A stretch of 64,000 nt of DNA from Crotophaga sulcirostris (taxonomy: Eukaryota; Chordata; Aves; Cuculiformes; Crotophagidae). A program made the position numbers and the translations under genes. The DNA lies in contig VYZB01000016.1 in NCBI GenBank assembly GCA_013397455.1, positions 2,815,179 through 2,879,178 on the forward strand, read 5' to 3'. This document shows, piece after piece, positions 14,401 to 28,684 of the stretch (position 1 is its first letter; every line of letters begins with the position of its first letter). The notes under the pieces are model-generated. The model did not search any database and was not told the DNA's origin. It saw only the letters and a program-made list of their open reading frames with translations.

Positions 14401-17400
14401 AAAGGTCTTAATTTTTGCACCATATTACAGAATTCTGTATTTCAGCAGAGATGTTTGCTAGGAAGGTCTTATCCTTGGATTATACCCTACCCAAAACTCT
14501 GAAATTCTCAATTATGTAGTGGTAGACATATCATTTTATGCATTAAGAGCAGAAATGAAAAGGACACGGAAATATGCAGGAAGGTGAAATATGCATCAAT
14601 TAGATACCTAATACCATCAATGTGAAATCCTACCATCCTTAAGGTTAATGACAACATTCAAATGGAATTGAATGTAGCCAATATTTCAGCTATGAAATGT
14701 CCCACCATTCCTGTAATTCTGTTCAAATATTATTAGACGCAGACAAACAAGGGGGAAATGTCATGTGTACTGATGCTAATGCCTGTGTCCTGGAAGAATT
14801 AGAACAAGTAATTGTCTCAGTTTTCAAGATGCATACTAGCCTTGGCAATATTTGCATTTAGTAATATGATATTGCCTGATGTATGAGAGGACACAGAGAA
14901 ATATCAGTTTCAAAGTATCAGTTTTCAAAGCAGAACTGGCATCAAAAAAGGATATTTTCATGTTTCAATTAAGTAGTGTTATGTATAAGGAAGTCTCAAA
15001 GGTGGCTGAGAATACCAGAAAGTATTTTCTTTGGTTGAAAAAGTAGGGCTTCATTCAACCTGCTCATTTTCCCCATGACTTTTATGATTTTATAACTGGA
15101 GGTGCACAAATTATTGTGCTGCAAAGATAGTAATGATTTCAGGAAAAGTCTTCTTTAGTTTATTATTTATAATTTGCACTGTGGACCAAGACAGAGAAGG
15201 AAAGAGAGAACTTGCATACTAAAATCAATACAAATAATAATAGTCTCTTACAAGAGAAGCCTTGGGGGCTGAATATCTCTGGGTTCCTTTTTACATAAAT
15301 GATCTCGGTAGATTATTGTTTCAATGTTTTGTGCTGTCAGTCACAGTCAGCTACCAGCTCTCTTTTTGTCCCATGGAAATCTTCTAACTTCTCTGTGCCA
15401 AAATAAAACAAAACTACACAGCAGCAGGTAGCCCATGATGGCTTCCCTGAATGTCTTCAGCAGAATTATATTCTAACAGAAACAGTAACTCTTGCTGTTC
15501 ATAGGCTCTTTTTCAGACACACACCCTGTCAGTCAATGCTGAAGTGGTCAAATGTGTTCCTACATTATATCTGAAATTTCTCACTCAAGAGCAACTTGGG
15601 GCTCTCGCTCAATTATTTGTCTTATTTTCACTTAGTTTTAGCAAGCAAACACACTGAAAACAAAAAAAATATCAATTTGGGCCACAAGAATATTCATATT
15701 TGATAATTTTACTGTCAGTTTTATAGGAATGTGCATTAAGATTCTTGCAGGATTCTGAGTATTTTGATATAAGGTAAAACAAAGACATGAAGATATCTCT
15801 GTATTTTTAATGTTTGCATATAATAACAATACTAAGTGCCTATATTTTTCCACAGACTTTTTTTTTGCCTAACCAAGGCACCTACTTCTCTTATTCTACT
15901 TATTATTGCACTATGTACAGAGGAGACAACAATTTTTCATAATTACTTTGGCATAATCTTAATAGTTTTTTTCTTATTAGTCATCTTTATTTAACTACAT
16001 AAATATTCAGTGAAAATACACTCAAATTATTTTAAAATGTTTATAACTTTTATAATTGTATCATTATATTCAGAGGGCATAAAATCTTGCATAAAATACA
16101 TTATATCTCTTTTTTAAAAATAGATTACCATAATCCTGTTTGCTGAATTATTCAGTGCTTATACAGAACATATTAGCGTCTGCATTTTTGCATTTTTATA
16201 TTAATATTTTACTAAAATAACATTATTTTGCAACCAGAGGCATATTTTCTTTCACTTTCTTACGATTTTTTTGTTCCATTTCTTACTCAGATAATTTAGA
16301 AACATAGGACAGAAATTCATTAAGATGTCTGCATTTTCTGGATTGAAGAAAGAAGTTGAGCAGTTGGCATTTTTGACAAGTAAAAAGATGTTTTCTCTCC
16401 GGGGATCTTTTCATGGTAACTATTCAGCTTATTGCAGAAGTTGTGTGTCATATACAACAGCAGCAGTCTTACAAACCAACCTCAAAAGAAAACCAAAAGA
16501 AAAGTAGAGGTTTTGACCAAAACCAGAAACTTTACTGGAAAGCAATGAAAAAAGCAGTCTTACTATATCACCCACCTGTGCATATTCACACATAGCTGCC
16601 GAAATGGAAGAGTTTACTGCCAGAAGCTACACAGTGAAACTAAAAAGTAGGGAACATGCCAAAATATCAAAGACATTTTAGTATTTTTACCTAGATCTTC
16701 AAAGCTGTATTAATGCCTAACTTCCATTGCAAGCAGTATCTTAAAAACAAAAACAGAAATCTTAAAGAAACAGAGGTCTGGAACGTGTTTCAGGCACAAG
16801 AGGTAGGAGAACAAGAGTTCCAACCCTAAATGTTACAATGTTTAAAGATTACTATTTTCCTTTCTTCCTTAAAAGGGTCATTGCTTAGTTCTATGAAAAG
16901 GAAAAAAAAAACAGAACCACGGTTATGTGACAAACTGTGCTGATTTACATTTACATTCTGTGTCTGCTGTAAACAAGGAGAAAGTGAGTAAGAAAAGAAA
17001 CCTCACCTGAGCTATCCTAAGTTGACATTTATTATGAGAGTTACCTGTGATTACAGACAGCTCTTCCTTCCAGTTTAGTGTTACTATAGTTTCTATTATG
17101 GATGCAATGTTCTAACTTATTACTATTTGGATGCTCTGTGCCAAAGGAAATATTCCTTACCTCAGACGTGACAGTGTCTGGCCTTAAACATGGGTCAGAT
17201 CCCTAGATCCATGTTGTGGCACACAAGAATTTTATACCCTTCACCTTTTTTTATTTAAACACTATCCTTCCCAAACATTTTTTTCTTGAAACTTTCTTTA
17301 AGATTTAAGATTTCACACAAATTCTCTATTCTCTGATAATTTTCACTTTCATATTAATATTAATATTAAAATTTTCTCTCCCAAACTTAAAAAAAATGCA

Positions 17401-19284
17401 CTTAAGAATGCATAAACAAGGAAAACCTTTGTTAATCATGATCTAATATGATTTTCTCTCCAAACCTCAATAATATTCATACCTTGTTTGAGCCATTATG
17501 TAAAGATATAAACTTAATTATTTCTAAATAATAAAATGACAGTTATCTTGACATTGGAAGGCTGCTAACAAAGAAAGTTTATAACAGTTCTTCCTTATGC
17601 ATGCCTCAGCCTTTGTGAGTTGCTGAATTCAGAGAAAGATGCATTCTAGAAGAAAACAGAATTTGTGGCTCTTAAAAAATAATCACCCACTCAAACAACT
17701 GTTTTGATTTGTGTACAGTCTGTTTGCTGAGCCTTGCAAAGTTTGAAGTTCACTCATGCTCCCGTTAGAAAGCTCCAGACATGCTATTGACAATTGATTT
17801 TTTAACCTCCTATCAATACTTCATCAACACACTTTTATGACATTCTGTGTAACACATTGAACTTAGAGAAGATAAATTACAGTAGTTAATTACTTCATTT
17901 CCTGAATGCATATTTCTCCTGTACTGTTATTCTTTCCTCTATAGCACAGTGTACTTGGTGTAAGAAGTGCTACTCTTATTAGAGCTTCATCTAAACCACA
18001 TAAAGCAATTTGGATTTTTAGGATAAAAATTCAAACTCACTAATTTTTTTGTAAAACCTTTAATTTATTCGTTACTATCTCATTGTGATTTCAAAACAAT
18101 TGTGATTTGAAGTATTTCTTTCCATTTCGATTCCAAATATAATACTGTATGCAAAACATTCTAATGCACCACATTTAACACAATCTTTACAGTTTATTAA
18201 GACTCAGTCTTAAAAGTAACATCTCTTTTGACTAACCATCGTTTATGAGTATTCTTTCGGTGATCTGTCACTCAAGTCACAGCAAGCAATATCTAGGCAC
18301 GTATAGCTCTTCTGGAGAATTAAAGCACTATGAAGTTCCAAAAAAATGCTCAAGAATAATAAGCAGTTACATTTAGCTATAATAAAGACAATTTTAATTA
18401 AAAGAAAAATAGTACATTTTAAATCAAGGAATAAACCATTAGAATGTGATGGATATCACACATGAAAAGGCAAAACAATAATTCAGTGGAATTAATTTTT
18501 ACTATTTGTAACCAGGTACATTGAAGAGAAGAAGTTCACATTTCAAATGAAGATAGGATATTGCAAAAAACCACATTTTAAGTTCTGTGTTGTGTTTCCT
18601 CAAGTTCTATAATCACAAAGTTTTCTGGTCCCTCTTTCAAAAATACCAGTGCTAATGAAGTAAGGTAGAGTTTTGATCAGGAAGCAGAGACCCAAGGTAA
18701 TGAACTGATACACCAGCTCATGCCCAAAAGTCCACTACAAGATCAGAAGCAGTAGCCACCCATTCTCTTACTGGATGCTTTAGTATCTTTTTCCTTGAGA
18801 AAATATATTCCAAAGAAAAAGTATTTAATCATCTTTGCTTTAACCATTTGAAACAATTAAGTAAACATTAAACCAAACATTTTCACATGACAAATCTCAA
18901 GCTCATGAAAGTCTACAAGATATCCCAAAAGCCAAGGGTTGTAACAGGCTAATAGTTAAATTTTGGTAAGCAATAAGTTTCAAATTACAGTGTTGTAATT
19001 TGAAAAATGTAAGATTGGTTTATATCTTATCCATATCTTTTATCTTTTTTATATTTTTAACTAAATATTTATATGTAAAATAATTTTAACCAGTTGTATT
19101 CATCACCTAAATATTGTAAGTCTATACTAAATGATAGCAGCTACTTGTTCAGCTTGTTCAGGATAATATTTTATGAGATTTTAAAATGGAAAAAGAAAAA
19201 AAAAAAGGTAGCCAATAAAAGCAAACAATTCAATTTTCTTATAAACCACAATAATGAACACAATATAAAAAATATTAGACAAAT
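14401..19284. other. Unique AT-rich non-coding DNA
   Basis: No gene, RNA or interspersed repeat recognised. Open frames are at most 71 codons and without motifs. The 15,950-16,250 and 17,300-17,400 stretches are extremely AT-rich, with short ATATTAATATTAA repeats. Confidence 0.6.
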
Positions 19285-19680
19285 GATTGGGCAGAGATAG
19301 TTGGGCTTGTTTAGCCTAGAGAAGAGAAGGCTCCATGGAGACCTTATAGCAGCCATTCAGTACACAAAGGGGGCCTAAAGGAAAACTGGGGAGGGACTCT
19401 CTATCAGCAAATGTAGTGATAGGACAAGGATAACAGTTTTAAGCTGAAAGAGGGGAGATTTAGAGTAGATAAGAGGAAGAAATTTTTTACTGTGAGGGTG
19501 GTGAGGCACTGGTTGTTCACAGAAGTTGTGGATGCCCCATCCCTGGAGGTGTTCCAGGCCAGGTTGGATGAGGCTTTGAGTAACCTCATCTAGTGGAAGG
19601 TGTCCCTTTCCATGGCAGGGTGTTTGGAACTAGGTGACCTTTAAGGTCCCTTCCAACCAAACCATTCTTTGATTCTATGA
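19285..19680 (+). mobile_element. CR1 LINE 3' end (CR1-J-like group)
   Basis: A 5'-truncated CR1 copy covering the end of ORF2 and the 3' UTR. The readable protein remnants start with 'LGLFSLEKRRLHGDLIAA', a hallmark of the CR1 ORF2 C terminus. The frame then shifts, because the block after GATAGGACAAGG lacks bases present in the copy at 40.1 kb. The 3' UTR carries ACCTTTAAGGTCCCTTCC and ends CATTCTTTGATTCTATGA, the CR1 tail octamer. CR1 normally inserts without clear target-site duplications and is usually 5'-truncated, as here. It is very similar to the copies at 40.1 and 54.8 kb. It encodes no enzyme and is dead. Confidence 0.95.
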
Positions 19681-21592
19681 AACGTAACATTCTTCAGGAT
19701 TTTATGGAAAGAACTTCCAATTATTATTAAATGTCTCAAGTACTCTTACAGCAAGATTTCAGCTGAAGAATTAAGCAGAAATCATCTTTAAGACTTCTCT
19801 TTTCCTAACAGCATGAAAGCATAGTAACTCGGAAATATTTTCTCATTGAAATTTATTCCACTTCTTGAAACACTGTTCTTCTATTACTTGTTTTCCTTCT
19901 GCCTTCTTATGTTCTGTAAGCATCAGTTTGTATTTCCTACATTCCGTTTCTAGTTTGCAGAACAAAGGCTGTTCCCAATACTAGATTCTTCTATTCATTG
20001 TGCCATTTCTGCCTATTACTTAGATAAGCAAAATGAAGATAAATTGTCCCCATCTCAGGATAGCTTGAGAGACAAGGAACTATCTTCTTTTTATTTGGAA
20101 CTTAGCTTCTGATCGTTTATTATTAATAAAATCCTGTAAACATTCTACAAATTATGCATGTGATCAATAAACTTTTACAGGTATTTTAGGACATGAGGTG
20201 AACTTTCCTTTATGAGGTTAGTTGTAGGCTTTGTTGGTAAAGGTAGCATAGGAGCCATGGAGGATAAAGTGATCTAGCTTGGAGCACTGATAAAGGATGA
20301 TTTTCAAAGGTATTTTTACTAAAATTTAGTGCATTGAAAGTTTATGGCAAGTAAGATTGCGCATCATATCAAGATACTCTATATCCTTAATACATTCATG
20401 AAGGCTACTTGAAGGGCACTTTCAGTGCATGGACCTGTATACATAATATGGTTTTTTATTGTTGACAGTCTAGAGCCCTGTGAGTATTTTTACAGTACAT
20501 TATTTTTTCGAACCAATAAATTACTTATCTGAACTATCCCAGTATAAACATGATGACTTTGTCAGGCTTGACTATGATACTATTAGAATGAATTATGGAT
20601 TTTAGTGGTGATCTGCTTTTGATGTGGTGTAATAAATCATGATCACTTATAATTGTTTCTGAACTTTGTATCAGTTTTTCATATAGTCTGTCCTGCATTA
20701 TATATACTTCTAAAGATGTCAGACAATTTCAAGATAGCGTTAGACCGATTTAAAATTACTTGAAAAGCATAGACAAGATAAATAAAAGGAGGCATAAACA
20801 TATTTTAAGGTCTCCTATTCCAGATAAAATTATAAAAACTCACAAATAATCACTGAACTGAAAATTTATATGTTTTTATTAAAGGACAGGAGACAGTGAG
20901 ATTTAAAAATTTTTAAAAATGGCCTATATGCTCCAGTTAAAGAGTAAATTGGAATCTATTGGCAGATAATTCATCTAACAGCAGCATACATATTTAAAAA
21001 AAACATCGCCCCTCAAACCAAGACGCACGACACCAAACCAAGACATATTTAGGCCATATTCGAGTGTAGCCATACTCCATATCGTAAACATGCTGCAGAG
21101 GAAAAAAGAGAAAAAAAAATTCATCTTCTCTTAATCCCTCCTCCTTTATGACCTTCATGTCATCTTTTCCTGTATCCTCTCTGTTATCCAGATATGGCAA
21201 CACTGGATTAGCAGCTGAGCCAGTCCCCCAGTGGAAGTAAGATTTTACCCTAATTCTCTTTCATCCTGACTAATTATTCTCCTGTTCTTTTATCTACCTC
21301 TGAATTTCTACTATTTTTTTTTTCTCCTGATCCTTTACATTACTTGTATTGGGCAGGATGTATCTTTCTTTGCTTGCAATTCATATTCCTCATTTGTCTA
21401 CCTGCTCCTGTATTACACTGCACTTTGGTTTTTATTACTACTGGGACTAGACCCTCCTCCATAAGACTGAAGGCAGATTTAAAGAATACATCTGGTCACT
21501 GCATTTGAATTTTTTTTAATATAGTTCTAAGAGTTAAGCATTCATATTAAAAAGCTAAGCAAATTTTTTTAAGAACTAAGATAAAATAATTC

Positions 21593-21614
21593 TTTTTTTC
21601 CCCCCCCCCCCCCC
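21593..21614. repeat. Homopolymer T7-C15 tract
   Basis: Seven T's followed by fifteen C's (21,600-21,614). The complementary strand is a G15 run that can form a G-quadruplex and tends to stall polymerases. Read length at such a tract is often wrong in assemblies. Confidence 0.95.
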
Positions 21615-21825
21615 GGATTGACCAAATTCTTGTGTGTATTTCAAGTTATGTAGAACACAAAGGACACTGAAGGAGTGACTTCTTTCCCATAGGGAAGCAT
21701 TTGCACAGGCTTAAAAGAAAACAGTCGTCTCCTTGTATGTCATCTCAGAATTTGCGAGAAAACTCACCTTGTTCAGCACCTCTAGTATCCGTCTCTGGTG
21801 GTGTGATCCTTTTCAGAGAGGACTG

Positions 21826-21898
21826 GGTGACTCAGTCACCATGACAGTCTTGTTGCATGCATCTGCATTCAACTTAACTAAATGCATTAAATGCAAAT
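21826..21898. promoter_or_regulatory. Possible enhancer motif cluster: AP-1 palindrome plus octamer site
   Basis: A perfect 15-base palindrome, GGTGACTCAGTCACC (21,826-21,840), contains the AP-1 core TGACTCA. About 50 bases further on, ATGCAAAT (21,891-21,898) is an exact POU/octamer site, followed directly by TA and preceded by a half-related ATGCATTA. Both are established transcription-factor motifs, but each also occurs by chance. Their closeness in a non-repetitive patch is the only argument for function. Confidence 0.25.
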
Positions 21899-22732
21899 TA
21901 GAAGTTTCCCAGTTGTAGTTTATCCCTGCTTTACTACTATCCCTAATTTACTACTGTAAATTAGCATAAGCTACCCATGGAAACTTGCTATCTACAAGTT
22001 CTGCAAAGCAGTATTTTTTAAAGAAGGAAAAAGATGGGCCTTTTCTCAGTCTCCTTCATCCCTCACCAAGTGAATAAGCTTCTTTCCCACTTCCTTAATA
22101 TGACTGCCCTAATAATCAAAGATAGGTTTTACACTCCAGAGAATGCGTAGGTTGTAGACATGCCTGGATCTTACATCAAAGGGAGAGGAGGGAAACAATA
22201 TGTTACTAAATCTTTCTAATACAAATCCAGAAGGTTTTTTTCCTACTACTATATTTAGTTAGAAAACTGGATTTTGGTATCCTTTGGATTTTTAATCACA
22301 CGGTGATTTAAAGTAGTATTTCATGCCTTTTGTCTCACAGTAATAGAATTACAGACCTGCGGTTTTCACCTCTCTTTAGTCTTCCTATCCTTCAGTCGTC
22401 CAATAAACCTTACGAAAGAAGAGTTCAGTCTCTTAAAGAATCTTGGGGAAAAAAATCTCTTTAAACAAGCATTACATTAAGTTCACCCCAAGGATCCAAC
22501 TAAGTCAGAAATAGATGTTGAACAGCAAAAGTCTATACCCCCTAGCTACACATTAACCCTTATTTGTTAATATTCCATCATTACAATAAGAATGCACCTC
22601 TATGCTGCCTCTTACCTTTGTAATATAGTAACACTGCTTGACCATTGTCCCCCTGAAAACATGCAAAGGACCACTCTTGCAAGCAAGGAGAGGAATAGCA
22701 TCTATACTGCTGTGTACCATTCTCAGCTGGGC

Positions 22733-22897
22733 TACCAGGCACTGGAATAGGCTGCCCAGGGAGGTGGTTGAGTCACCATCCCAGAAGGCGTTTAGAAGAT
22801 GGGTAGGTGAAATGCTCAGGAACATGGTTTAATAGTGTAAAGGTACAGCTAGACTCAGTGATCTCAAAGGTCTTTTCCAACCAAACAGTTCTATGAT
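22733..22897 (+). mobile_element. CR1 LINE 3' tail, short
   Basis: The last codons of CR1 ORF2 are readable: 'RHWNRLPREVVESP', then a few substitutions, ending 'EMLRNMV' and a stop at 22,832. The 3' UTR follows with GATCTCAAAGGTCTTTTCCAACC and ends CAGTTCTATGATC. The wording differs from the 19.3 and 40.1 kb copies (VVESP here against VVDAP or AVDAP there), so this is another CR1 subfamily. Only about 165 bases survive. Confidence 0.92.
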
Positions 22898-25390
22898 CTG
22901 GCTGTGAGAAATAATCTCTTTTGAGAGATAGATGCTTCCTAATGAGGCTGGTGTTTGCTCCTTCCCAGATGGAATATAAGACAGTGACCAAGCTGCTGTA
23001 TATCAGACATAGGCCAGGATGTCAAACACTCAGTGGGAGTGGGTGAGTCTACTGTAATTATCGGCAAGCTATTCAACTTCTCACCTGTGTAGGCTTGAAG
23101 TCCATCCGTGGTTTGACATCCCTAGTTTCAATTCTGAGGTGTGTTATGTTTCTTTTAAAGTGGTAGGAGCCTGAACAGTTGTTGAGCAGTTTGGTTGTGT
23201 TTGATATTTTTCTGCAATATTTTCTCATACAGGGTCTTCAAAATCTAGCTCAAATGGAATGAAGCAGGACAATTCTTTAATTCTTTAATTGATAGTCTTT
23301 CACAGGGTTTCCTTATATGACTTAAATCTGTCTCTATTTTAACAGTCTACAAGATTTAACTCTGCATTATCAGGCATATATAATCAGTAGATGATTAGAA
23401 ATGTATGTGATATTTATAAAGCATAATAAGCATTTTTTGATTCTCTTCATGATGCCATCAGACTTATCACAGTTTCTTGTAGTGAACAGACTGAATTGCA
23501 GGGAATTAACATCATAAAAATCTGAAGCTAGAAAGGTACTTGAACTCCAAATTTGATTTCAAAAATCCTGTAAAACAGTTTACAGTGCCCTTGTTTATTC
23601 ATCCACATCCAATAAACACTGCAACAATTTCCCCAAAGTAGCACTCAAACATATGACTTGCTTGGGCTCATGGTTTTATTAGATTAAATATTTAAAGCTG
23701 ACAATAAGTTACTGTCAATAATTCTTTATAAAGTTGAGATTTTGTATTATGGTTTGCATCACCAGGACCTCTGATTCCCAACCTGAGCCTCCCTAATGTG
23801 TATTGCCAAATACATAGCATCTGTACCTCTAACAGCCTCCAACAAACATGACCATCAAAAATTGCTTGCAGCTCACATCTGAGATCCAGTGTGGGTTAAG
23901 AAATGAGCTGAAAAAGATTTTTTAGGATTCCGTTGGCACTTGCAAAATATAACACAACTAAATCATTATATTCCCTTTGGAAGAAAACATGTAGATCATT
24001 TCAGTTTTCAGCAGCTATTGCAATACCTCAAATTAGAGTTTAGAACTAGAAGAGCTCATGGCCATGGGCATCCTCACTTCACACAGTGCTAAAAGATGTT
24101 TACTACCTCCTAAATAAACACAGATAACAAGATTTGTATAATATGTAACTTGTACACTTCTCTGAATTTTGTTCTTGTTTGATAGCAGCTAGCCTAAGGA
24201 ATGGGCTAAGAAATAGCCAAATTTACTTCATCTCCAGCTGCTGAGTGCTTTTAACAGCTTTTCTTTTTCTCTATCTAACTGGAAATTAAAAAAAAAAAAA
24301 TCAACATCTTAATCCCATATGAGGGCACAGAACATATCATGATGATTACATAGTAATAGTACACATGGAAACAAATGAAATAACCCATGACTAAATGAAT
24401 TACTGGGTCAACATATCTTAAGGACAGTAGGGGCCCTCTATGGCACTACAGACTCATGTAAAGAGGCTCGGCAGAGATTCTGGCTCCTTTATGTACCTGC
24501 AAAACTGATGCTTGTGGGAAAGGTTGTTTTTCCTCCCCATTACAAAAAGGGCAGCTCTTGCTTTTGGAAAAATGTCAAAAACCTGAAAGCACACCTAAGT
24601 AAAGAAACAAACATGAGCCAGAACAGCAGCAAGCTTGCCTTCTAAGGATCTATTAGATGTGAATTTAAGTCTGCAACATATGGCCAGTTCTTCAGTGGGC
24701 CCTGCTGATTTCAGAGATGTTTATACATTCCCAATCATGCCTGATGTGGAAGCTTAATTTTTTCAAACTGCTGCCTGTAGATAAGCTCATTTTGTGTGTG
24801 GTAAAAAGATTATATCAAACACACCATGGAAATCATAAGGAAAAAATATGCAATGTGATATAGATAATAAAATTTACTATTTTGTGTTGGTTTTATATAT
24901 ATAAAAGGAAAGAGTGATACTATTTATATTACACGTGCATATGTATAAAAAGTTCATAACTGCACAAACTCTAAACAATATTCCAGAATTGTAGATATAA
25001 TAAACAAACTTTACTAAAACTCCATAAGGTTTTCAAAATAAGTTTGACAATATTGCAGAATGCATTAATCTCATTTGTCAAAGTAATCATAGCCATGAGT
25101 TTCCCAGCAAAGTCTTTCCAACTCACTAGTCAACACCTGCAACTATACAGACAAACTGCTTTTTGATTTTCAATTCAGCAGTGCTAAAACTAAGAATAGA
25201 TAGTCTATGGTCTTTTCAAACCATCAGTGCTAGGAGATTCTTGCTTAATTTGTACTCATCACCTCTCTTAGCAGCTTCCATAGAAATTAGTTCGAGTGAG
25301 TAAAGATCAGGCAACAATTTCAGAATGATTAACCTCTCTCGGTACTGAATGGCAATGATACATTATGAACAAGAGAACATGCATCTTGTC

Positions 25391-25413
25391 CATGAGTCCT
25401 TCAGGGACTCATG
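25391..25413. repeat. Short inverted repeat (9-bp stem, 5-base loop)
   Basis: CATGAGTCC is followed after TTCAG by its exact reverse complement GGACTCATG. It can form a hairpin in single-stranded DNA or RNA. There is no T-run or gene nearby to give it a role. Confidence 0.7.
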
Positions 25414-28400
25414 AAATAGAAAATGTTTTGCAAATGACCAAAGACCAGTGGCTCCAAGCAGAGAAAGCAATATTCAAGAAGTACTGAATTACAAAGTTTG
25501 GGGCAGGTTGCACCATGCCAGCAGCATAACAAGTGAAGTTACAGTAATTCTACTTCTATTCTGTTACCAATACCCTGCTTTATCAGGCCAGGATTCTAAC
25601 TCCAAACTATTCTTCACAAAAAGAAAACATTTCAAGACTTCTAGTGTTCTAGTTATACCAATGAGGGTCCAAGACACTGAATTCTCAAGGGTCAAGTTAT
25701 GTGCCTACCTATGAATATAGTACCTTCAACACTTGGTGTCCAAGTTCATACAGGCAAAAACCCATAATGGCTTCCACATTCATCGCCATTTTCCTTCAGG
25801 AAATACATTTAAAAGAAACCAACAACCTAGCTTCATGGAATAATTAAGTAAATAAATTACTACATTAATCTTCAGTCATTTACAGGTTTATTTTTAAATT
25901 TGTCTTTTACTCCCACACCAGGAATCCATTGTGTGCTACTAACCATAGATTTTAGTTTACAGTTGCTATACTTAGTAAAAATTACTTGTGATTCATTATT
26001 CATGTTCTCAAACACCCTCAGAGATAAATTCCAACTAAGCTCAAAGTTTCATCTGAAGGGTTGCTGAAATGACATTTGATAGTATAGGAGTGTGTTTAAC
26101 ATGTCCAGATACATTTGATGCTATATTATTATAATGCTCTTACAAAACATTTAACATGTTCTATTACTATTAAGATGCATGCTATGCAAGACTGTCATCA
26201 AATATAATTATCTTAAGAGAAAAGTTAAACACCAAACTATGACAGAGCAAACTAAAAGCCTATTGCTCATGGGGGATTGGTTAGACGTTCTAGATTACAA
26301 ACCCATAAGAACCTGCCTTATCCATTAGAATTAGTAAATTATGGGGAAGGAAGCAACAAATTTGAAACAAAACAAGCTGTTTATATCCAGTATTTACAGT
26401 GTGAAGTGGTGTGGAAAAGTTCAAGCAAGTTGTTTACTTTGTTTGTCTTTTTCAAGGCTTTTCTGTCTTTCTGTGAAAGATTTGTCTCTAGCCAGTAAAT
26501 TCTATGGGTAGAATCTGTAGCAGTATCATGTATATATCCCATGTTTCTGTCAATGAAAGTGTAGAGAAGTATAGTTCTGTTCATGTTCTCGTGTTTATCA
26601 TGCTTAAAAGGCAGGGATTTAAATTCTCTTTAAAGGACTGCAGAATTTTTTTAACATTCATAGGCTTCAGTTTTACAATAAGTTCAGTAATGTCTTCAAA
26701 TGCTCAGGATAATGTCTTCGTATGCTTTTCCAAACATGCATGTCCAACCTTGCTTATGCATATAAAAACTTTATTTTGTGTCACCGTAAATATGAATAAG
26801 CATATTACTCAGTTCAATCTTTGAACAAATATTCTTCCTGCATCTGTGGATATATCATGGCCCTTGCTATTCCTTTGCATTGGACAATGAAAACTGGAAT
26901 ATCTTTTAGTGTGGCTAATGGTCTAAGAATATTGAAAGGAGATCAAACTTGTGCAGAATCATGGGTTTTAAATTTGCTCAATTGTCACACTGAACTCAGC
27001 AAGGACACATGAGCAATGACTATGATGGCGTCCTGGGGGCTGCAGCATAAGAAATCACACTATGACTTTTATGCAGATCTATTTCTATACTTATGTAGAT
27101 TTAATAGTATCATAAGATATTTGCAAGCCAACAAAATAATAATCATAAACTATGTAATATTTTTCTTTTTAATGTTATTGGCATGATAGAACTGTAAGAC
27201 TCAAAGAGGCATACTTATTTACTATATACTTCAGTAACTTCATTAAATTCGTTAAATTTTAGAAATTATTTTGAAAGTACTCTATTTTGAATATTTTATG
27301 GGCAGATTGGGTTTGGGGTACATTTCACTGGACTCAGTCTCATTCTGGTGAATTTTGACCTGCTATAACAGAATTATTTTTAGTAGTTTACAAACCAAAT
27401 ATTTGTCAATCAGTTATCAAACTAGTACATGCCTATCTGCAATGATATTTCTGTTTTGAGAACAAGTCAACAGAAAAATTTTTAAAAAATATTTCAAAAT
27501 ACTTCATGGAGAACTGTGGGGTTTTTTTATTGGAAATCTATTCTGTGTAATTTCTTTAGTGCTATTCACACCTTGCTTCCTCTTAGAGATCTCCATGTAC
27601 TCTGCCTGCAGCACCAGAAACTTATTTTAGTTTAGTTTAAAATATGTCTATTGGTTGATAAACTCAATTCGCAGAAACATCACTTAAAAAAGCATTATTG
27701 GGTGAATACTTTATATCAAGTCAAGACCACTTTTACACTGCTTCGGATTCCACCTTTCAGATACAAAAAGAAAAATAAAAAATCTGTGGTTCCTGTGGAT
27801 TCACAAATAAATGACCTTTGAATTACTTTGGAAACTGTTCTGTTTAAAATCAATTGAAAGTTTAGCGTACAGGGCAATGCTGCTAAGCCCAGCTCTTCAA
27901 GATCAATATATCACCATTAATCAACACTAGATCATATGCTTCAGAGGATGGAACGTGCTTCAAGTGGCACAAGGTCTACTGAGTAACAATAAAAATGTAG
28001 GTGGATAATAATAACTAGATATCTTGGGACCATCCCTCCCATTTATATTGTTAAAAGGGAAAAGGTGCAAGAGAGTCATTAATCTGCACTAGCTATGGCA
28101 TCTAGCAATACCTGTTCCATTACCAGAAAGGGGTTTTTTTACCCATCTCTAATGCTGCTAGCAACAATTCATTGTGTATCTCCAGATAAATTAATTATGA
28201 ATATACCTTAATTGCACTAGTCTTAATAAAAGTCAATTGATAACCATAGAGTAGTCATAACTACCTCTAAGGAAGCTTCATTTTATTTCAAAATTAATTA
28301 AGCTGACATAGATGGACACTCTGTAAAGTACTTTTCCTTAATCATGAAATCCAATCCTTTGATTTTGAGGAAGATTGACCCTTTTGCCAACATTTTATTA

Positions 28401-28648
28401 CTGTTTTTCTTGTACTGAACATGTTGTTATTGAACAAGAAGTCAGTAAAGTGGCAGATATTTAGAACCTCAAGTTGACGTTTACAGAAAAAGCACTTGTG
28501 ATTTTCCCAGAATAAAATATATATATTTGAGAGATAAGAATGGAAAACAGAAGAAATCTTGATTCTCTTTGGTCACACTCTGAGTTTAAACAGTATCCCT
28601 AACCTAAGGACAATTATTAAAGGCACACAATTAAAAATATTTTCGATA

Positions 28649-28684
28649 TTACATTACATTATGTTACACTATGTTATGTTATGT
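28649..28684. repeat. Degenerate pentanucleotide tract (TTACA / ATGTT)
   Basis: Consecutive units such as TTACATTACATTATG, then TTATGTTATGT, form an imperfect microsatellite of about 36 bases. Confidence 0.75.

Larger units (their letters stand above)
19690..22732. other. Unique non-coding DNA with a poly-C run and a small motif cluster
   Basis: No gene recognised. The stretch includes a 15-base C run and a motif cluster at 21.8-21.9 kb, both listed separately. The minus-strand frame at 20,994-21,203 and the plus-strand frame at 21,733-21,918 show no family resemblance. Confidence 0.55.

Noticed and set aside
26504..26824. 106-codon plus-strand open frame
   Set aside because: Composition is that of random AT-rich DNA; no motif, no splice context and no partner exons.
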